A stretch of 39,268 nt of DNA, from the NCBI RefSeq assembly GCF_001642025.1, contig NZ_LWHO01000003.1:1-39268 (forward strand), read 5' to 3'. Both the position numbers and the translations under genes were made by a program. This DNA is from Cutibacterium namnetense. Its GTDB lineage: Bacteria > Actinomycetota > Actinomycetes > Propionibacteriales > Propionibacteriaceae. This document shows positions 1 through 8,384 of the stretch, piece by piece (position 1 is the first letter of the stretch; each line of letters begins with the position of its first letter). A model generated the notes under the pieces. It was not told the DNA's origin. It searched no databases and was given only the letters and a program-made list of their open reading frames with translations.

Positions 1-153
1 GGGGGAGGGCACTTCGGTATCAACTTTGTCGGTGGACACCTCAAGTAGGGGTTCGTCGGCCTCGACGGTGTCTCCGACTGCCTTGAGCCAGCGGGACACG
101 GTGCCTTCGGTGACGGACTCACCCAGTGCGGGAAGAGTGACTTCGGTCGACAT
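1..153 (-). CDS. sucB: Dihydrolipoamide acyltransferase (E2), N-terminal fragment
   Basis: This is the first 51 codons of a 2-oxoacid dehydrogenase E2 subunit; the rest lies beyond the window edge. The translation opens [20 protein letters not shown] and contains [12 protein letters not shown], the classic lipoyl-domain beta-hairpin whose lysine carries the lipoyl group. The ATG at 153 follows a strong Shine-Dalgarno (AAAGGAG). E2 transfers the acyl group from E1 to CoA in the 2-oxoglutarate or pyruvate dehydrogenase complex. Actinobacteria usually use one E2 (DlaT/SucB) for both, so the exact substrate cannot be told from this fragment. It lies downstream of pepA on the same strand, as in mycobacteria. 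Confidence 0.9.
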   Translation of the reverse strand, partial: MSTEVTLPALGESVTEGTVSRWLKAVGDTVEADEPLLEVSTDKVDTEVPSP

Positions 154-267
154 GTGTTGGAGCTCCTTTGCAAGCCGCGACGGATTCGTGGCAAGCCTAG
201 CTTGGCTATGGCCAAATGTGCAGTTGGTCCCATTTTTGGATTCGGGGGTGTCGTGTGAATACGACGA

Positions 268-293
268 GGGGCAGGGGCCGCAGCTCCTGCCCC
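268..293 (-). terminator. Hairpin terminator after pepA
   Basis: GGGGCAGGGGC pairs with GCTCCTGCCCC across a CGCA loop, giving 11 pairs including one G-U. It sits 18 bases past the pepA stop and before the E2 start. No T-tract follows, so it may act as an intrinsic terminator or as a 3'-end stabiliser. Confidence 0.6.
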
Positions 294-310
294 AGCGGCG
301 ATATGTGTGA

Positions 311-1822
311 TCATTCAGCCAAATGTGCGGCGAGCTGGACCAGGGTGCGCACTCCGAATCCGGTTCCTTGGATCGGGGTGTAGCCATGGGCTGAGGCCTC
401 GTTGTATGCCGGCCCGGCGATGTCGAGATGGGCCCAGTCGGTGCCTGGGGTCACAAACCGTTGCAAGAAAGCTGCAGCGAGCATCGCGCCTCCCTCACGG
501 GCGCCGGAGGACTTGATGTCGGCGATGTCGGAATGCAAACGTTCACGAACTTCGTCGGTAATGGGAAGCTCCCAGAAGTCCTCGCCAGCAGCCTCGGAAG
601 CGTCCAGCAGGGTGTCTGCCGCCTGGGCTCCCGAAGTCATGACACCTGCGGTGTGGTTACCCAGCGCGACCATGCAGGCACCAGTCAGGGTAGAAATGTC
701 GACGATGAAATCGGGGTCGTCCTCACATGCGCGAGCCAGGCCGTCGGCCATCACGATGCGCCCCTCGGCGTCAGAGTTGCCATTCTCGACGGTCGTTCCG
801 CCGTATGTAGTGACGATGTCGGAGGGGCGCCACGCCGATCCAGACGGCATATTCTCTGCCATACAGCCGTAGGCGACCACACGGACGTTGAGCCCGAGGC
901 AGGCAATCGCGCCGACAGCAGCGAGTACGGCAGCAGCGCCGCCCATATCGCACTTCATGGTGTACATGCCGTCAGCAGTCTTGATGTTGAGGCCACCGGA
1001 GTCGAAGGTAATGCCTTTACCCACCAGGGCCAGGGTGGTGGTGGCTCCCTCTGGGGCATATTCCACGCGGACCAGACGCGGGGAGTGGGCCGAACCTCCG
1101 CCTACAGCGAGGATGCCGCCAAAGCCACCGCGTAACAGGGCTTTCTCGTCGAGCACCTCGACGGTGACGTCTGAGAGGTTCTTGCACCAGGATTGCACCG
1201 AGGCGGCGAAGGTTTTCGGGTAGAGCAGGTTAGCTGGAGCGTCTACCCAGTCCCGGGCGGTGTAGACGGCATCAGCAAGGATGCGGGCTTTGTCGAGTTC
1301 GGGCTTAGCGCCGCGGGCGTTGGACACGATCGTGACGGTCGAGATCTCGGGATCATTCGAGACTGCAGTAATGGTCGGCACTTTGTAGCAACCGAGCAGG
1401 GCTCCCTCGGCGGCGATTCGAACCTGCTCGGCCGACGTTATCCCCATGTCAACGGCCACCTTGAGGCTGCTGCCGTGTGACAGGTTAGCGGCGGCACGGG
1501 CCCCCGAACCGGCCGCCTTGCGCAGGACCTCACCATCGAAACCCTCCGCTCCGCAGCCGACCAGAACGAGGCTGTTTCTTGACCATGGCAGCACCACGGT
1601 GGAACCAACCTTGGTTGATCCACCGGCCCGAATGGCCACTTCGGCTAGCGGGGCGCCGAAGGTCTCTTCAGCTTCCTTGACAGCGCGCGGCGCCAGACCC
1701 TGGACGACGGGGCCGTGGGAACCCTCGACCAGACCGGCAATCACGACGTCGGCGCCGTTGGCGTTTCGCGAGACCTTGAGGTCGGGACGCGGACGGATGG
1801 GCAACTGGGTGCTGTTGGCCAC
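311..1822 (-). CDS. pepA: Leucyl aminopeptidase (M17 family)
   Basis: A cytosolic metalloaminopeptidase that removes N-terminal residues from peptides. The C-terminal catalytic domain shows [16 protein letters not shown] (metal-binding Lys and Asp) and [14 protein letters not shown], the M17 signature with Asp/Glu ligands and the catalytic Arg. The N-terminal part is the usual less conserved macro-like domain. I start it at GTG 1822 ([11 protein letters not shown]), which has AGAGGAA six bases upstream and gives 503 residues, the family norm. The frame stays open upstream to about 1900 but without a comparable ribosome-binding site. The neighbour is the E2 gene, an arrangement shared with M. 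tuberculosis pepB-dlaT. Confidence 0.93.
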   Translation of the reverse strand: MANSTQLPIRPRPDLKVSRNANGADVVIAGLVEGSHGPVVQGLAPRAVKEAEETFGAPLAEVAIRAGGSTKVGSTVVLPWSRNSLVLVGCGAEGFDGEVLRKAAGSGARAAANLSHGSSLKVAVDMGITSAEQVRIAAEGALLGCYKVPTITAVSNDPEISTVTIVSNARGAKPELDKARILADAVYTARDWVDAPANLLYPKTFAASVQSWCKNLSDVTVEVLDEKALLRGGFGGILAVGGGSAHSPRLVRVEYAPEGATTTLALVGKGITFDSGGLNIKTADGMYTMKCDMGGAAAVLAAVGAIACLGLNVRVVAYGCMAENMPSGSAWRPSDIVTTYGGTTVENGNSDAEGRIVMADGLARACEDDPDFIVDISTLTGACMVALGNHTAGVMTSGAQAADTLLDASEAAGEDFWELPITDEVRERLHSDIADIKSSGAREGGAMLAAAFLQRFVTPGTDWAHLDIAGPAYNEASAHGYTPIQGTGFGVRTLVQLAAHLAE

Positions 1823-1931
1823 GAGGATTCCTCTCATTCGGTGGACGGTTCCATTCGGTAGATAATTCGGGATGGGCCGGGTCATTCCCCGGGGCGACAC
1901 CTCGCCGTGAAGCCTAGTCGAGGGATGTCAA

Positions 1932-2354
1932 ATGCGTGGCAGCGCGGTCGCAATGAGTCGCCAGTATGGTGAGTTTGTGAGCTTTACAACGCCGGAACGG
2001 CACAGCAGCGTACCGCTGGGTCGCGCGAGTCACTACAAGCTGCGGTTGGTTTTCGACGTCGTCGTCGTTTCGGCTGGAGTTGCCTTGCTGTTGTGGGGAA
2101 TTGTTGTGATGGCCTCGCCCACAATCTCTTGTCGAGGTGTCGAGATGCACCCAGGGGACACCTGTCACAAGGCCACGTACACCGCAACGCGTACGGATAC
2201 TGTGCAGACGTACGAGCAACGGCGTCGTTCCATCGCCCAGTCCCGTCCGACTGTTATTGGGCTGGGAATTGCCTTGACAGTTTTTGGTGCGGTGATGAGC
2301 TGGCAGACTGTGCGGACTCGCGATCACTGCTCCGATAGCCCCATCGGGCCATAG
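1932..2354 (+). CDS. Small two-TM membrane protein with CxVEMxPGDxC loop
   Basis: A 140-residue protein of unknown function. Two hydrophobic helices (about residues 38-60 and 112-130) flank an extracytoplasmic loop with CRGVEMHPGDTC, a paired-cysteine motif that recurs in uncharacterised actinobacterial membrane proteins, followed by a Thr-rich stretch ending in a QRRRS-type basic segment. The two cysteines could form a disulfide outside the membrane. The ATG at 1932 or the one at 1953 could be used. It diverges from pepA and its 3' end runs 31 bases into the convergent gene at 2324-2542. The role is not known. Confidence 0.7.
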   Translation: MRGSAVAMSRQYGEFVSFTTPERHSSVPLGRASHYKLRLVFDVVVVSAGVALLLWGIVVMASPTISCRGVEMHPGDTCHKATYTATRTDTVQTYEQRRRSIAQSRPTVIGLGIALTVFGAVMSWQTVRTRDHCSDSPIGP

Positions 2355-2542
2355 ACGACATCGTCGTCTTCCATGAGGGTCACTTCGTCGATTCCAGCCT
2401 CTTGCAGTTCGGGCCAGGTTTCGGAGAGCCAAGCTTCGGCCTCTTCCTGAGACTCAAACTGCTGCCCAGCTCCGAGCTCACCGAGGTGTTCGGCGCCTTT
2501 GACGGTGACGCGAGACTGTTTGAAAACCCATGAGTAACTCAT
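2324..2542 (-). CDS. Conserved small acidic protein, unknown function
   Basis: A 72-residue soluble protein beginning MSYSWVFKQSRVTV and ending in VTLMEDDDVVYGPMGLSEQ. The layout (beta strand, EEAEAWLSETWPEL helix, VTLMEDD.VVYGPM strand) is typical of a small conserved actinobacterial family with no assigned function. ATG 2542 is preferred over codons further upstream, which read basic non-conserved sequence. It lies just downstream of the DUF3043 gene on the same strand and overlaps the convergent membrane-protein gene by 31 bases. Confidence 0.65.
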   Translation of the reverse strand: MSYSWVFKQSRVTVKGAEHLGELGAGQQFESQEEAEAWLSETWPELQEAGIDEVTLMEDDDVVYGPMGLSEQ

Positions 2543-2579
2543 ACCTATAAGACAATCACGTCTACGTACCACAAGGCTA

Positions 2580-3323
2580 TTAATCAACCCGTTCGCCACG
2601 CTCGACGCGCGGTGCCGGGTTGCGCCAGCGACGTACCGTCATAGCGCGGTTATTGAGGTAAGCCCACAGTCCACGCAGGGGAGCGTTGGGGTAACGGGCT
2701 CGGATGCCCTTCTTTGCCCCATGCCACAGGCGCCAGGAATCAACGAGCCAGAGGATCATCACAATCAGCATGCCCAGGGACATGGCGTTGATGGCACCAA
2801 CAGCAGTCGGAGCGATGAAGAGCATCCCCAACCAGATCACCATGACGGCCAGGAAGATCGGCATGATGAATTCGCTGAAGGTCCAACGCGAGTCAATGTA
2901 ATCGCGCAAGTAGCCCCGCTCTGGGCGTCGCTCGGCTGCTTCCATGGCTGCGGCCTGGCGCTCACGTTTGGCCAGACGCTCGCGCTTGCGGGACTCCTTC
3001 TTGCTCAGCGTCGGGTTGAGACGGTGTCGGCGGGCAGCCTCGGCCTCGGCGCGGGTTGGCGTCGGCCCCTTTTTGACGGTGTGTCGGGAAGGGGTCTTCG
3101 GTTGTGCAGCGGGCGCAGCCGGTTGACGCCCCTTGTCGGCGCGAATCCCCTTGGTGGTCCGTTGTTCCTTGTCAGATGACGAGGTTTTTGCGGTACGCCT
3201 GGGGGCTACGGTGGCTGAGGAGGGGGAGGACTCAGTGCTGGATCCCGGCTCTGCCACGACGGTCTCCTCCGTCGGCTCGGCCTTCTTGCTGGCTCCCTGC
3301 TCGTAGGGGCGGAAAAGTCCCAC
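2580..3323 (-). CDS. DUF3043 family membrane protein
   Basis: A 247-residue protein of the actinobacterial DUF3043 family. A long, low-complexity, Lys/Pro/Ser/Thr-rich N-terminus (about 1-85) leads to the conserved core GPTPTRAEAEAARRHRLNP and a strongly basic KKESRKRERLAKRERQ helix. Two membrane helices follow (about 155-175 and 180-198), then a basic C-terminal tail. The start is GTG 3323 with AAGGA six bases upstream. Function is unknown; the topology suggests a small inner-membrane protein with cytosolic tails. It diverges from the pspA gene, as genes of this family often sit near pspA or respiratory genes. Confidence 0.82.
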   Translation of the reverse strand: MGLFRPYEQGASKKAEPTEETVVAEPGSSTESSPSSATVAPRRTAKTSSSDKEQRTTKGIRADKGRQPAAPAAQPKTPSRHTVKKGPTPTRAEAEAARRHRLNPTLSKKESRKRERLAKRERQAAAMEAAERRPERGYLRDYIDSRWTFSEFIMPIFLAVMVIWLGMLFIAPTAVGAINAMSLGMLIVMILWLVDSWRLWHGAKKGIRARYPNAPLRGLWAYLNNRAMTVRRWRNPAPRVERGERVD

Positions 3324-3419
3324 GATCCATCCTTTTTGTGTGTCGTCCTCGCGCGCCCGGTGGCTTGTTCCAGCCGGGGCGGCCCTATCTGGGCTGAGAA
3401 GATTGTACGGGTATTCCTG

Positions 3420-3447
3420 TTGTCGATGTTGCGCAGTCCCGTACCCT
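3420..3447 (+). promoter_or_regulatory. Candidate promoter of pspA-pspAA
   Basis: TTGTCG (3420-3425), a 16-base spacer and TACCCT (3442-3447) make a plausible housekeeping -35/-10 pair about 75 bases before the pspA start. The matches are moderate and based on consensus only. Confidence 0.35.
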
Positions 3448-3522
3448 AATGATCAGGCAACCGCAACGCTGACGACTTCCCGGAGTCCTCAAGCACCGAA
3501 GGGGAAGGATTCGACTCCACCT

Positions 3523-4326
3523 ATGGCTGGCATATTTGCACGACTCTCGACGGTCTTCCGCTCTAAGGCGAACAAGGCCCTTGACAAGGCCGAGGATCCG
3601 CGCGAGACCCTCGACTACTCCTACCAGCGTCAGCTCGACATGTTGCAGAAGGTACGTAGAGGCGTCGCTGACGTCGCTACGAGCCGTAAGCGCGTCGAAC
3701 TACAGATGAATCAACTGCAGGCCGATGTCGACAAGATGCAGAACGCTGCTAGTCGCGCCCTCGAGCAGGGGCGCGAGGACCTTGCCCGTGAGGCTTTGAC
3801 CCGCAAGGCAACTTTGCAGGCTCAGCTTAATGATCTGCAGACTCAGCACTCCACCCTGCAGGCTGAGGAGGAAAAACTCATCCGCGGCTCCCAGCGTCTT
3901 CAGGCCCGAGTGGATGCTTTCCGCACTAAGAAGGAGACCATCAAAGCCACCTACTCCGCAGCTGAAGCCCAGACTCGCATTAACGAGGCCTTCACGGGTC
4001 TCAATGAGGAGATGGGCGACATCGGCATGGCAATCACCCGAGCCGAAGACAAGACCATGGAATTGCAGGCACGAGCGGGAGCTGTTGACGAACTCATGGC
4101 TAGTGGCGCTATCGAGGATCCCATCCGCAGCTACGGCGACGACATCACCCGGGAGCTCGACGGTCTGGCCAACGATCACGCAATTGACGCGGAGCTGTCG
4201 GCTATGAAGGCCCAGCTGGGGGCCGGCCGTGGTGATTCCACCCCGGAGCTTGAGTCCGGCGCCGAGAACGGAACAAACACGCACCCGGGATCACGATCAG
4301 TGCGACGTCAGGAGGATCAGTCATGA
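3523..4326 (+). CDS. pspA: PspA/IM30 family protein
   Basis: A 267-residue ESCRT-III-like membrane-stress protein that binds damaged inner membrane. The N-terminus MAGIFARLSTVFRSKANKAL is the amphipathic membrane-binding helix, followed by ALDKAEDPRETLDYSYQRQLD, the PspA/Vipp1 hallmark, and a long coiled coil to about residue 220. The ATG at 3523 matches this hallmark; GGGGAAGGA lies about 13 bases upstream. Its stop overlaps the next start by four bases (ATGA), so it is translationally coupled to the PspAA-domain gene. In actinobacteria PspA works with varied partners; no PspB/PspC is seen here. Confidence 0.9.
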   Translation: MAGIFARLSTVFRSKANKALDKAEDPRETLDYSYQRQLDMLQKVRRGVADVATSRKRVELQMNQLQADVDKMQNAASRALEQGREDLAREALTRKATLQAQLNDLQTQHSTLQAEEEKLIRGSQRLQARVDAFRTKKETIKATYSAAEAQTRINEAFTGLNEEMGDIGMAITRAEDKTMELQARAGAVDELMASGAIEDPIRSYGDDITRELDGLANDHAIDAELSAMKAQLGAGRGDSTPELESGAENGTNTHPGSRSVRRQEDQS

Positions 4327-4613
4327 TCATTCGCATCGTTGGTGAGGGCCAGTGGCAGGTGCCCGACACTGAAATGGGTCATCTCAACCGCATCGACGCT
4401 CGCGTTGAGCACGCTATCGAGGCAGCCTCTCAGAATGAGCTCACCGAGGCCTTGACTGAGTTGGTGACGACGGTGCGGACTGTTGGCACTCCGGTTGCTG
4501 ACGACAACATCGTCGACTCAAACCTCATTGTTCCCGACGTTTCCGCGACGATTGAGGAAGTCTCGGTTTGGCTGTCGGAGAACCCGACCGGAGACGGCCT
4601 TATCCCCGGCTGA
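4323..4613 (+). CDS. PspA-associated protein (PspAA domain)
   Basis: A 96-residue protein starting MIIRIVGEGQWQV, with an acidic body, ETLTELV-type helices and a C-terminal segment PTGDGLIPG. This matches the small PspAA domain that is encoded next to PspA in many actinobacteria, archaea and cyanobacteria. The four-base overlap with pspA supports a shared mRNA and function, probably as a regulator or partner of PspA oligomers; that role is inferred from linkage. Confidence 0.8.
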   Translation: MIIRIVGEGQWQVPDTEMGHLNRIDARVEHAIEAASQNELTEALTELVTTVRTVGTPVADDNIVDSNLIVPDVSATIEEVSVWLSENPTGDGLIPG

Positions 4614-4647
4614 TCGTGCTCCCCGAATGCCTGTGTTCCGCTGCGCG

Positions 4648-4666
4648 CTGAACGGATACCGTTCGG
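4648..4666 (+). terminator. Candidate hairpin after pspA-pspAA
   Basis: CTGAACGG and CCGTTCGG pair (one G-T) across an ATA loop, 35 bases after the PspAA stop. The stem is short and no T-tract follows. Confidence 0.4.
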
Positions 4667-4786
4667 TGTGAACGGCCTGCTGCGGATACAGTGGGCAAAG
4701 CGACGGGGCGGCCCCGCCCGATCCGTCAGGATCGATTACCCGGGCCATCTCCCCGGGACTGTCCATCACACGTTCTTGGAGCCGAT

Positions 4787-5140
4787 ATGACCGACACCGT
4801 TACCCCTTCCACCACTGACGGAATCATCCTTACTGACGCGGCTGCTGCGAAGGTGAAGTCCTTGCTCGATCAGGAGGGCCGTGACGACCTCGCGTTGCGT
4901 TTGGCTGTGCAGCCTGGCGGCTGCTCGGGGCTGCGGTACCAGCTGTTCTTCGACGAGCGTCACCTTGAAGGGGATGTCGTCAAGACGTACGGCGGGGTCA
5001 ATGTGGTCACCGACCATATGAGCGCCCCATACCTGGCTGGTGCCACGATCGACTTTATGGACACCATCGAGAAGCAGGGGTTCACTATTGACAACCCCAA
5101 CGCGACTAGCACCTGTGCGTGTGGAGACTCTTTCCACTGA
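4787..5140 (+). CDS. erpA: A-type iron-sulfur carrier protein
   Basis: A 117-residue HesB/IscA/ErpA-family protein that delivers Fe-S clusters to apo-proteins. The three cluster-binding cysteines are visible in PGGCSGLRYQ (about residue 46) and in STCACGDSFH at the C-terminus (CxC). ATG 4787 follows GGAG with a six-base spacer. M. tuberculosis has a homologue (Rv2204c) close to ctaC, as here, so supply of clusters to respiratory proteins such as the Rieske subunit encoded further on is likely but inferred. ErpA is preferred to IscA because no isc or suf cluster is next to it. Confidence 0.9.
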   Translation: MTDTVTPSTTDGIILTDAAAAKVKSLLDQEGRDDLALRLAVQPGGCSGLRYQLFFDERHLEGDVVKTYGGVNVVTDHMSAPYLAGATIDFMDTIEKQGFTIDNPNATSTCACGDSFH

Positions 5141-5320
5141 GTTGGCTGTGAGAACTGGGGCACTCCCTGGTCCGGCTCGTTGGAGTCACTGAGGCGTTTC
5201 GTCAGTCCTACTGGGCGGACGGAGCGCCTTATTTTCGCTATTGTTCGATGTGACAGACATAACAGTCACCTGTTCCCACCGTCGGGTCGGGGGCGGGCTT
5301 GCAGTGGGGAAGGGTGAGCC

Positions 5321-6220
5321 GTGGGACGCAGACTCAGCTGGCGGCACGACCTCGACCGGGACGTGCCCCGAAGTGGCAGCCGTGTTGTCGGAAAAGTCGG
5401 TGGTGCCTGTGCCGCAGTGGTGGCCCTCAGCGGCTGCGGTAATACCGGACCCGGGCGTGCAGCTCGTCTCGGTCTGGTGGATCCCGCGTCTGATCGTGCC
5501 GTGCATATGGGCAATATGTGGATCGGCGCCTGGGTGGCAGCGCTTGTCATCGGCGTATTCGTATGGGGGCTCATCGGATTCGCCGCTTTCAAATTCCGTC
5601 GTAAGGACGGCGATCCGGCGATCCCGCGCCAGTCGCGATATCACCTTCCGCTTGAAGTGCTCTACACCATCGTTCCGTTCCTCGTGATCGGTGTGCTGTT
5701 TTTCTACACCGTACGTACCGAGAATAAGGTGCTCGACAAGAACTCTGAGCCTCAGCACGTTGTTAACGTTGTCGGCCAGAAATGGTCGTGGACTTTCAAT
5801 TACATGGAGGCCAACAACGCCGATGCTGGCGGCGTTGTTACCCATGAGGTCGGCACTATTGAGAAAATTCCCGATCTATATCTTCCAGTGAGCCAGTCGG
5901 TGCGCTTCCACCTCAAGTCCGCCGACGTTATTCACTCGTTTTGGGTGCCGGCCTTCTACTTTAAGATGGATGTCATCCCGGGTCACCCCAACCAGTTCGA
6001 CCTCACCCCGACGAAGATCGGTGTCTACGACGGCAAGTGCGCCGAGCTGTGTGGCACCTACCACGCAAATATGATCTTTAAGGTGCATGTGGTGTCGGTT
6101 GAGGATTACAACAAACACCTCCAACAGCTCAAGACCCAGGGCAATACCGGTGAGATCAAGCCTGCGAACTCGGTTGCTGTCCTCACTACCGCCGGATCGA
6201 AGGAGGGGGAGAACAAGTGA
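5321..6220 (+). CDS. ctaC: Cytochrome c oxidase subunit II (lipoprotein)
   Basis: This subunit carries the binuclear CuA centre that accepts electrons in the aa3 oxidase. The N-terminus is a lipoprotein signal ending in VVALSGCGN. Two membrane helices follow (about residues 67-90 and 112-130), then the cupredoxin domain with KWSWTFNY and the CuA motif [12 protein letters not shown] (Cys, Glu, Cys, His, Met). The start is GTG 5321 with GGGGAAGG eight bases upstream; length 299. It overlaps ctaD by four bases (GTGA). In actinobacteria the electron donor is the dihaem QcrC, encoded at 18.8-19.6 kb. Confidence 0.95.
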   Translation: MGRRLSWRHDLDRDVPRSGSRVVGKVGGACAAVVALSGCGNTGPGRAARLGLVDPASDRAVHMGNMWIGAWVAALVIGVFVWGLIGFAAFKFRRKDGDPAIPRQSRYHLPLEVLYTIVPFLVIGVLFFYTVRTENKVLDKNSEPQHVVNVVGQKWSWTFNYMEANNADAGGVVTHEVGTIEKIPDLYLPVSQSVRFHLKSADVIHSFWVPAFYFKMDVIPGHPNQFDLTPTKIGVYDGKCAELCGTYHANMIFKVHVVSVEDYNKHLQQLKTQGNTGEIKPANSVAVLTTAGSKEGENK

Positions 6221-7938
6221 CTAGCGCATCCATCGCTCAGCAGACTGGCGCACCTTTTGCGGCTACTCGGCAAGAGCGGCGCAAGGCCAGTTTCGGGGCT
6301 CTCGTCTGGGATTACATGACGACCACCGACCACAAGAAGATTGGCCAACTTTACTTTGGCACGTCGTTGTTCTTCTTCGCCTTCGGAGGCATCCTCGCCC
6401 TCCTCATTCGAGCCGAGTTGGCATATCCAGGCATGCAGTTCATGCACCAGGAGACTTTCAATCAGCTCTTCACGATGCACGGAACGATCATGCTGCTAAT
6501 GTTCGCTACCCCGCTATTCTCGGGGTTCGCGAACTTCTTCATGCCGCTTCAGATCGGTGCCCCCGATGTCGCATTTCCACGTATCAACCAGTTTGCGTAC
6601 TGGCTGTATCTTTTCGGTTCCCTGATGGCCTGTGGTGGTTTCCTTACCCCTGGTGGTGCCGCCAGCTTCGGTTGGTTCGCTTACGCCCCGCTATCCGACG
6701 CCATCAACTCCCCGGGGGCCGGCGGGGACTTGTGGGTGATGGGCCTGTACCTCTTGGGTCTGTCGTCCATCCTCGGTGCCGTCAACTTCGTGACGACGAT
6801 CATTCTCATGCGCACCCCGGGCATGACGATGTTCCGGATGCCCATTTTCTCCTGGAACATCCTCATTACCTCGATCATGATCCTGGTTGTCTTCCCGGTC
6901 CTGTCAGCTGGTTTGCTCGTCCTCGAGGCCGACCGAGCTCTGGGTGCCCATATCTTTGATGCCGCGAACGGTGGCCCGATCCTGTGGCAGCATCTCTTCT
7001 GGTTCTTCGGGCATCCTGAGGTTTACATCATTGCTCTGCCATTCTTCGGGATCGTTACCGAGGTGCTCCCGGTGTTCAGCCGCAAGCCGGTGTTCGGCTA
7101 CGTCGGCCTGGTGTTTGCCACCCTGGCCATTGGTGGCCTCTCGGTGTCCGTGTGGGCCCACCACATGTTCGTGACCGGTGCGGTCTCCCTGCCATTCTTC
7201 TCCTTCATGACCTTCACTATCGCTGTTCCGACTGGTGTGAAGTTCTTCAACTGGATTGGCACCATGTGGGGCGGCTCATTGAGTTTCGACACACCAATGT
7301 TGTTTGCCATTGGCTTCCTGACGACTTTCTTGTTTGGTGGGTTGACCGGCGTCATGCTTGCCAGTCCGCCAATGGACTTCAACGTCTCCGACACGTACTT
7401 CGTGGTAGCCCATTTCCACTATGTGTTGTTCGGTACCGTGGTCTTCGCGATGTTCGCCGGGTTCTACTATTGGTGGCCGAAGATTACTGGGCACATGCTT
7501 AACGAGACCTGGGGCAAGATCCATTTCTGGACTCTGTTCGTCGGTTTCCACACCACCTTCCTCGTCCAGCACTGGCTTGGTGTCGAGGGTATGCAGCGCC
7601 GTATTGCCGATTACGGTGCCTGGGAAGGCTTTACCTTGCTCAACCAGGTGTCGACCTTTGGCGCCTTCTTGCTGGCCATCTCGATGCTGCCGTTTGCGTG
7701 GAACGTCTGGATTACCCGTCACGATCCGAACATCGAAGTCGATGACCCGTGGGGCTGGGGTCGTACTCTTGAGTGGGCTACTTCGTGCCCGCCGCCTACC
7801 CACAACTTCACGAAGATGATCCGCGTGCGCTCCACCTCACCGGCCTTCGACATCAATCATCCGGAGGCTGCTTTGGCTCCGGAGGTCGGGGAAGCTAATC
7901 CGCGTGAACTCGTGCACTCCGGTAAGGAGGATGCCTGA
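6217..7938 (+). CDS. ctaD: Cytochrome c oxidase subunit I
   Basis: The catalytic subunit of the aa3 oxidase, holding haem a, haem a3 and CuB. It has twelve hydrophobic segments and 573 residues, the normal size. Visible ligands are FTMHGTIM (haem a His), [14 protein letters not shown] (CuB His and the cross-linked Tyr, about residue 266), [11 protein letters not shown] (CuB His pair) and [11 protein letters not shown] (haem a3 and haem a His). The start GTG at 6217 overlaps the ctaC stop, and its stop shares one base with the ctaF ATG, so the three genes form one coupled operon. Confidence 0.97.
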   Translation: MTSASIAQQTGAPFAATRQERRKASFGALVWDYMTTTDHKKIGQLYFGTSLFFFAFGGILALLIRAELAYPGMQFMHQETFNQLFTMHGTIMLLMFATPLFSGFANFFMPLQIGAPDVAFPRINQFAYWLYLFGSLMACGGFLTPGGAASFGWFAYAPLSDAINSPGAGGDLWVMGLYLLGLSSILGAVNFVTTIILMRTPGMTMFRMPIFSWNILITSIMILVVFPVLSAGLLVLEADRALGAHIFDAANGGPILWQHLFWFFGHPEVYIIALPFFGIVTEVLPVFSRKPVFGYVGLVFATLAIGGLSVSVWAHHMFVTGAVSLPFFSFMTFTIAVPTGVKFFNWIGTMWGGSLSFDTPMLFAIGFLTTFLFGGLTGVMLASPPMDFNVSDTYFVVAHFHYVLFGTVVFAMFAGFYYWWPKITGHMLNETWGKIHFWTLFVGFHTTFLVQHWLGVEGMQRRIADYGAWEGFTLLNQVSTFGAFLLAISMLPFAWNVWITRHDPNIEVDDPWGWGRTLEWATSCPPPTHNFTKMIRVRSTSPAFDINHPEAALAPEVGEANPRELVHSGKEDA

Positions 7939-8333
7939 TGAAACCGGAACGTTGGGTCTTCGGCGGGCTCGGCCTGTTCTATTGCGTCATGACCCCGGTG
8001 TACTGGTTCTCGGCCCATGAAGTGGCCGGCACCTGGGTGCTCGGGCTGTCAGCGGCGATGGCCCTGATGGTGTTTTTCTACGTCCAGGTCATTGCGAAGA
8101 AGATCAATCCCCGTCCCTCCGACGAGAAGGACGCCGAGGTTGTCGATGGTGCCGGACCGGTCGGCTTCTTCCCACCACAGAGTATCTGGCCGTTCTGGTG
8201 TGCGCTCGTTGTCGCCATCATGTGCCTCGGCCCGATCTTCGGTTGGTGGATCTCTCTGCTCGGGCTGGGCATTGGGATTTGGGCTGCCTCGGGTTGGGCT
8301 TTTGAGTACTACCGCGGGGATTACGCTCACTGA
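7938..8333 (+). CDS. ctaF: Cytochrome c oxidase subunit IV (actinobacterial type)
   Basis: A 131-residue membrane protein beginning [20 protein letters not shown]. Four hydrophobic helices occur as two pairs (about 8-28, 33-52, 85-104 and 106-124), separated by a short polar loop. It is the actinobacteria-specific fourth subunit of the aa3 oxidase within the bc1-aa3 supercomplex. It is directly coupled to ctaD (one-base overlap) and ends the operon before the hairpin at 8339. Confidence 0.92.
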   Translation: MKPERWVFGGLGLFYCVMTPVYWFSAHEVAGTWVLGLSAAMALMVFFYVQVIAKKINPRPSDEKDAEVVDGAGPVGFFPPQSIWPFWCALVVAIMCLGPIFGWWISLLGLGIGIWAASGWAFEYYRGDYAH

Positions 8334-8338
8334 CCGAC

Positions 8339-8372
8339 CATCGCCGCCACGGATCAGACCGCGGCGGCGATG
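8339..8372 (+). terminator. Terminator between ctaF and the convergent ABC permease
   Basis: CATCGCCGCC pairs perfectly with GGCGGCGATG, beginning six bases after the ctaF stop. A second possible pairing, CCACGGA (8347-8353) with TCCGTGG (8373-8379), overlaps the first stem. The hairpin can serve both converging operons. No T-tract. Confidence 0.65.
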
Positions 8373-8384
8373 TCCGTGGTTGGG

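Noticed and set aside
402-1623. Several long plus-strand frames across the aminopeptidase gene
   Set aside because: They are antisense shadows: the minus strand encodes the full set of M17 motifs, and the plus-strand products are Arg/Ser/Pro-rich with no family features.
3700-4284. 194-codon minus-strand frame under pspA
   Set aside because: The plus strand encodes an unmistakable PspA coiled coil. The opposite frame is long only because coiled-coil codons rarely give stops in that phase.
5250-5269. Inverted repeat GTGAC/GTCAC before ctaC as a regulator site
   Set aside because: Five-base arms with a ten-base gap are expected by chance at this GC content, and the spacing does not fit CRP or ArcA-like sites.
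8339-8379. Pseudoknot in the ctaF terminator
   Set aside because: The two pairings share bases and leave no loop length for a real H-type pseudoknot. They are better seen as alternative stems.
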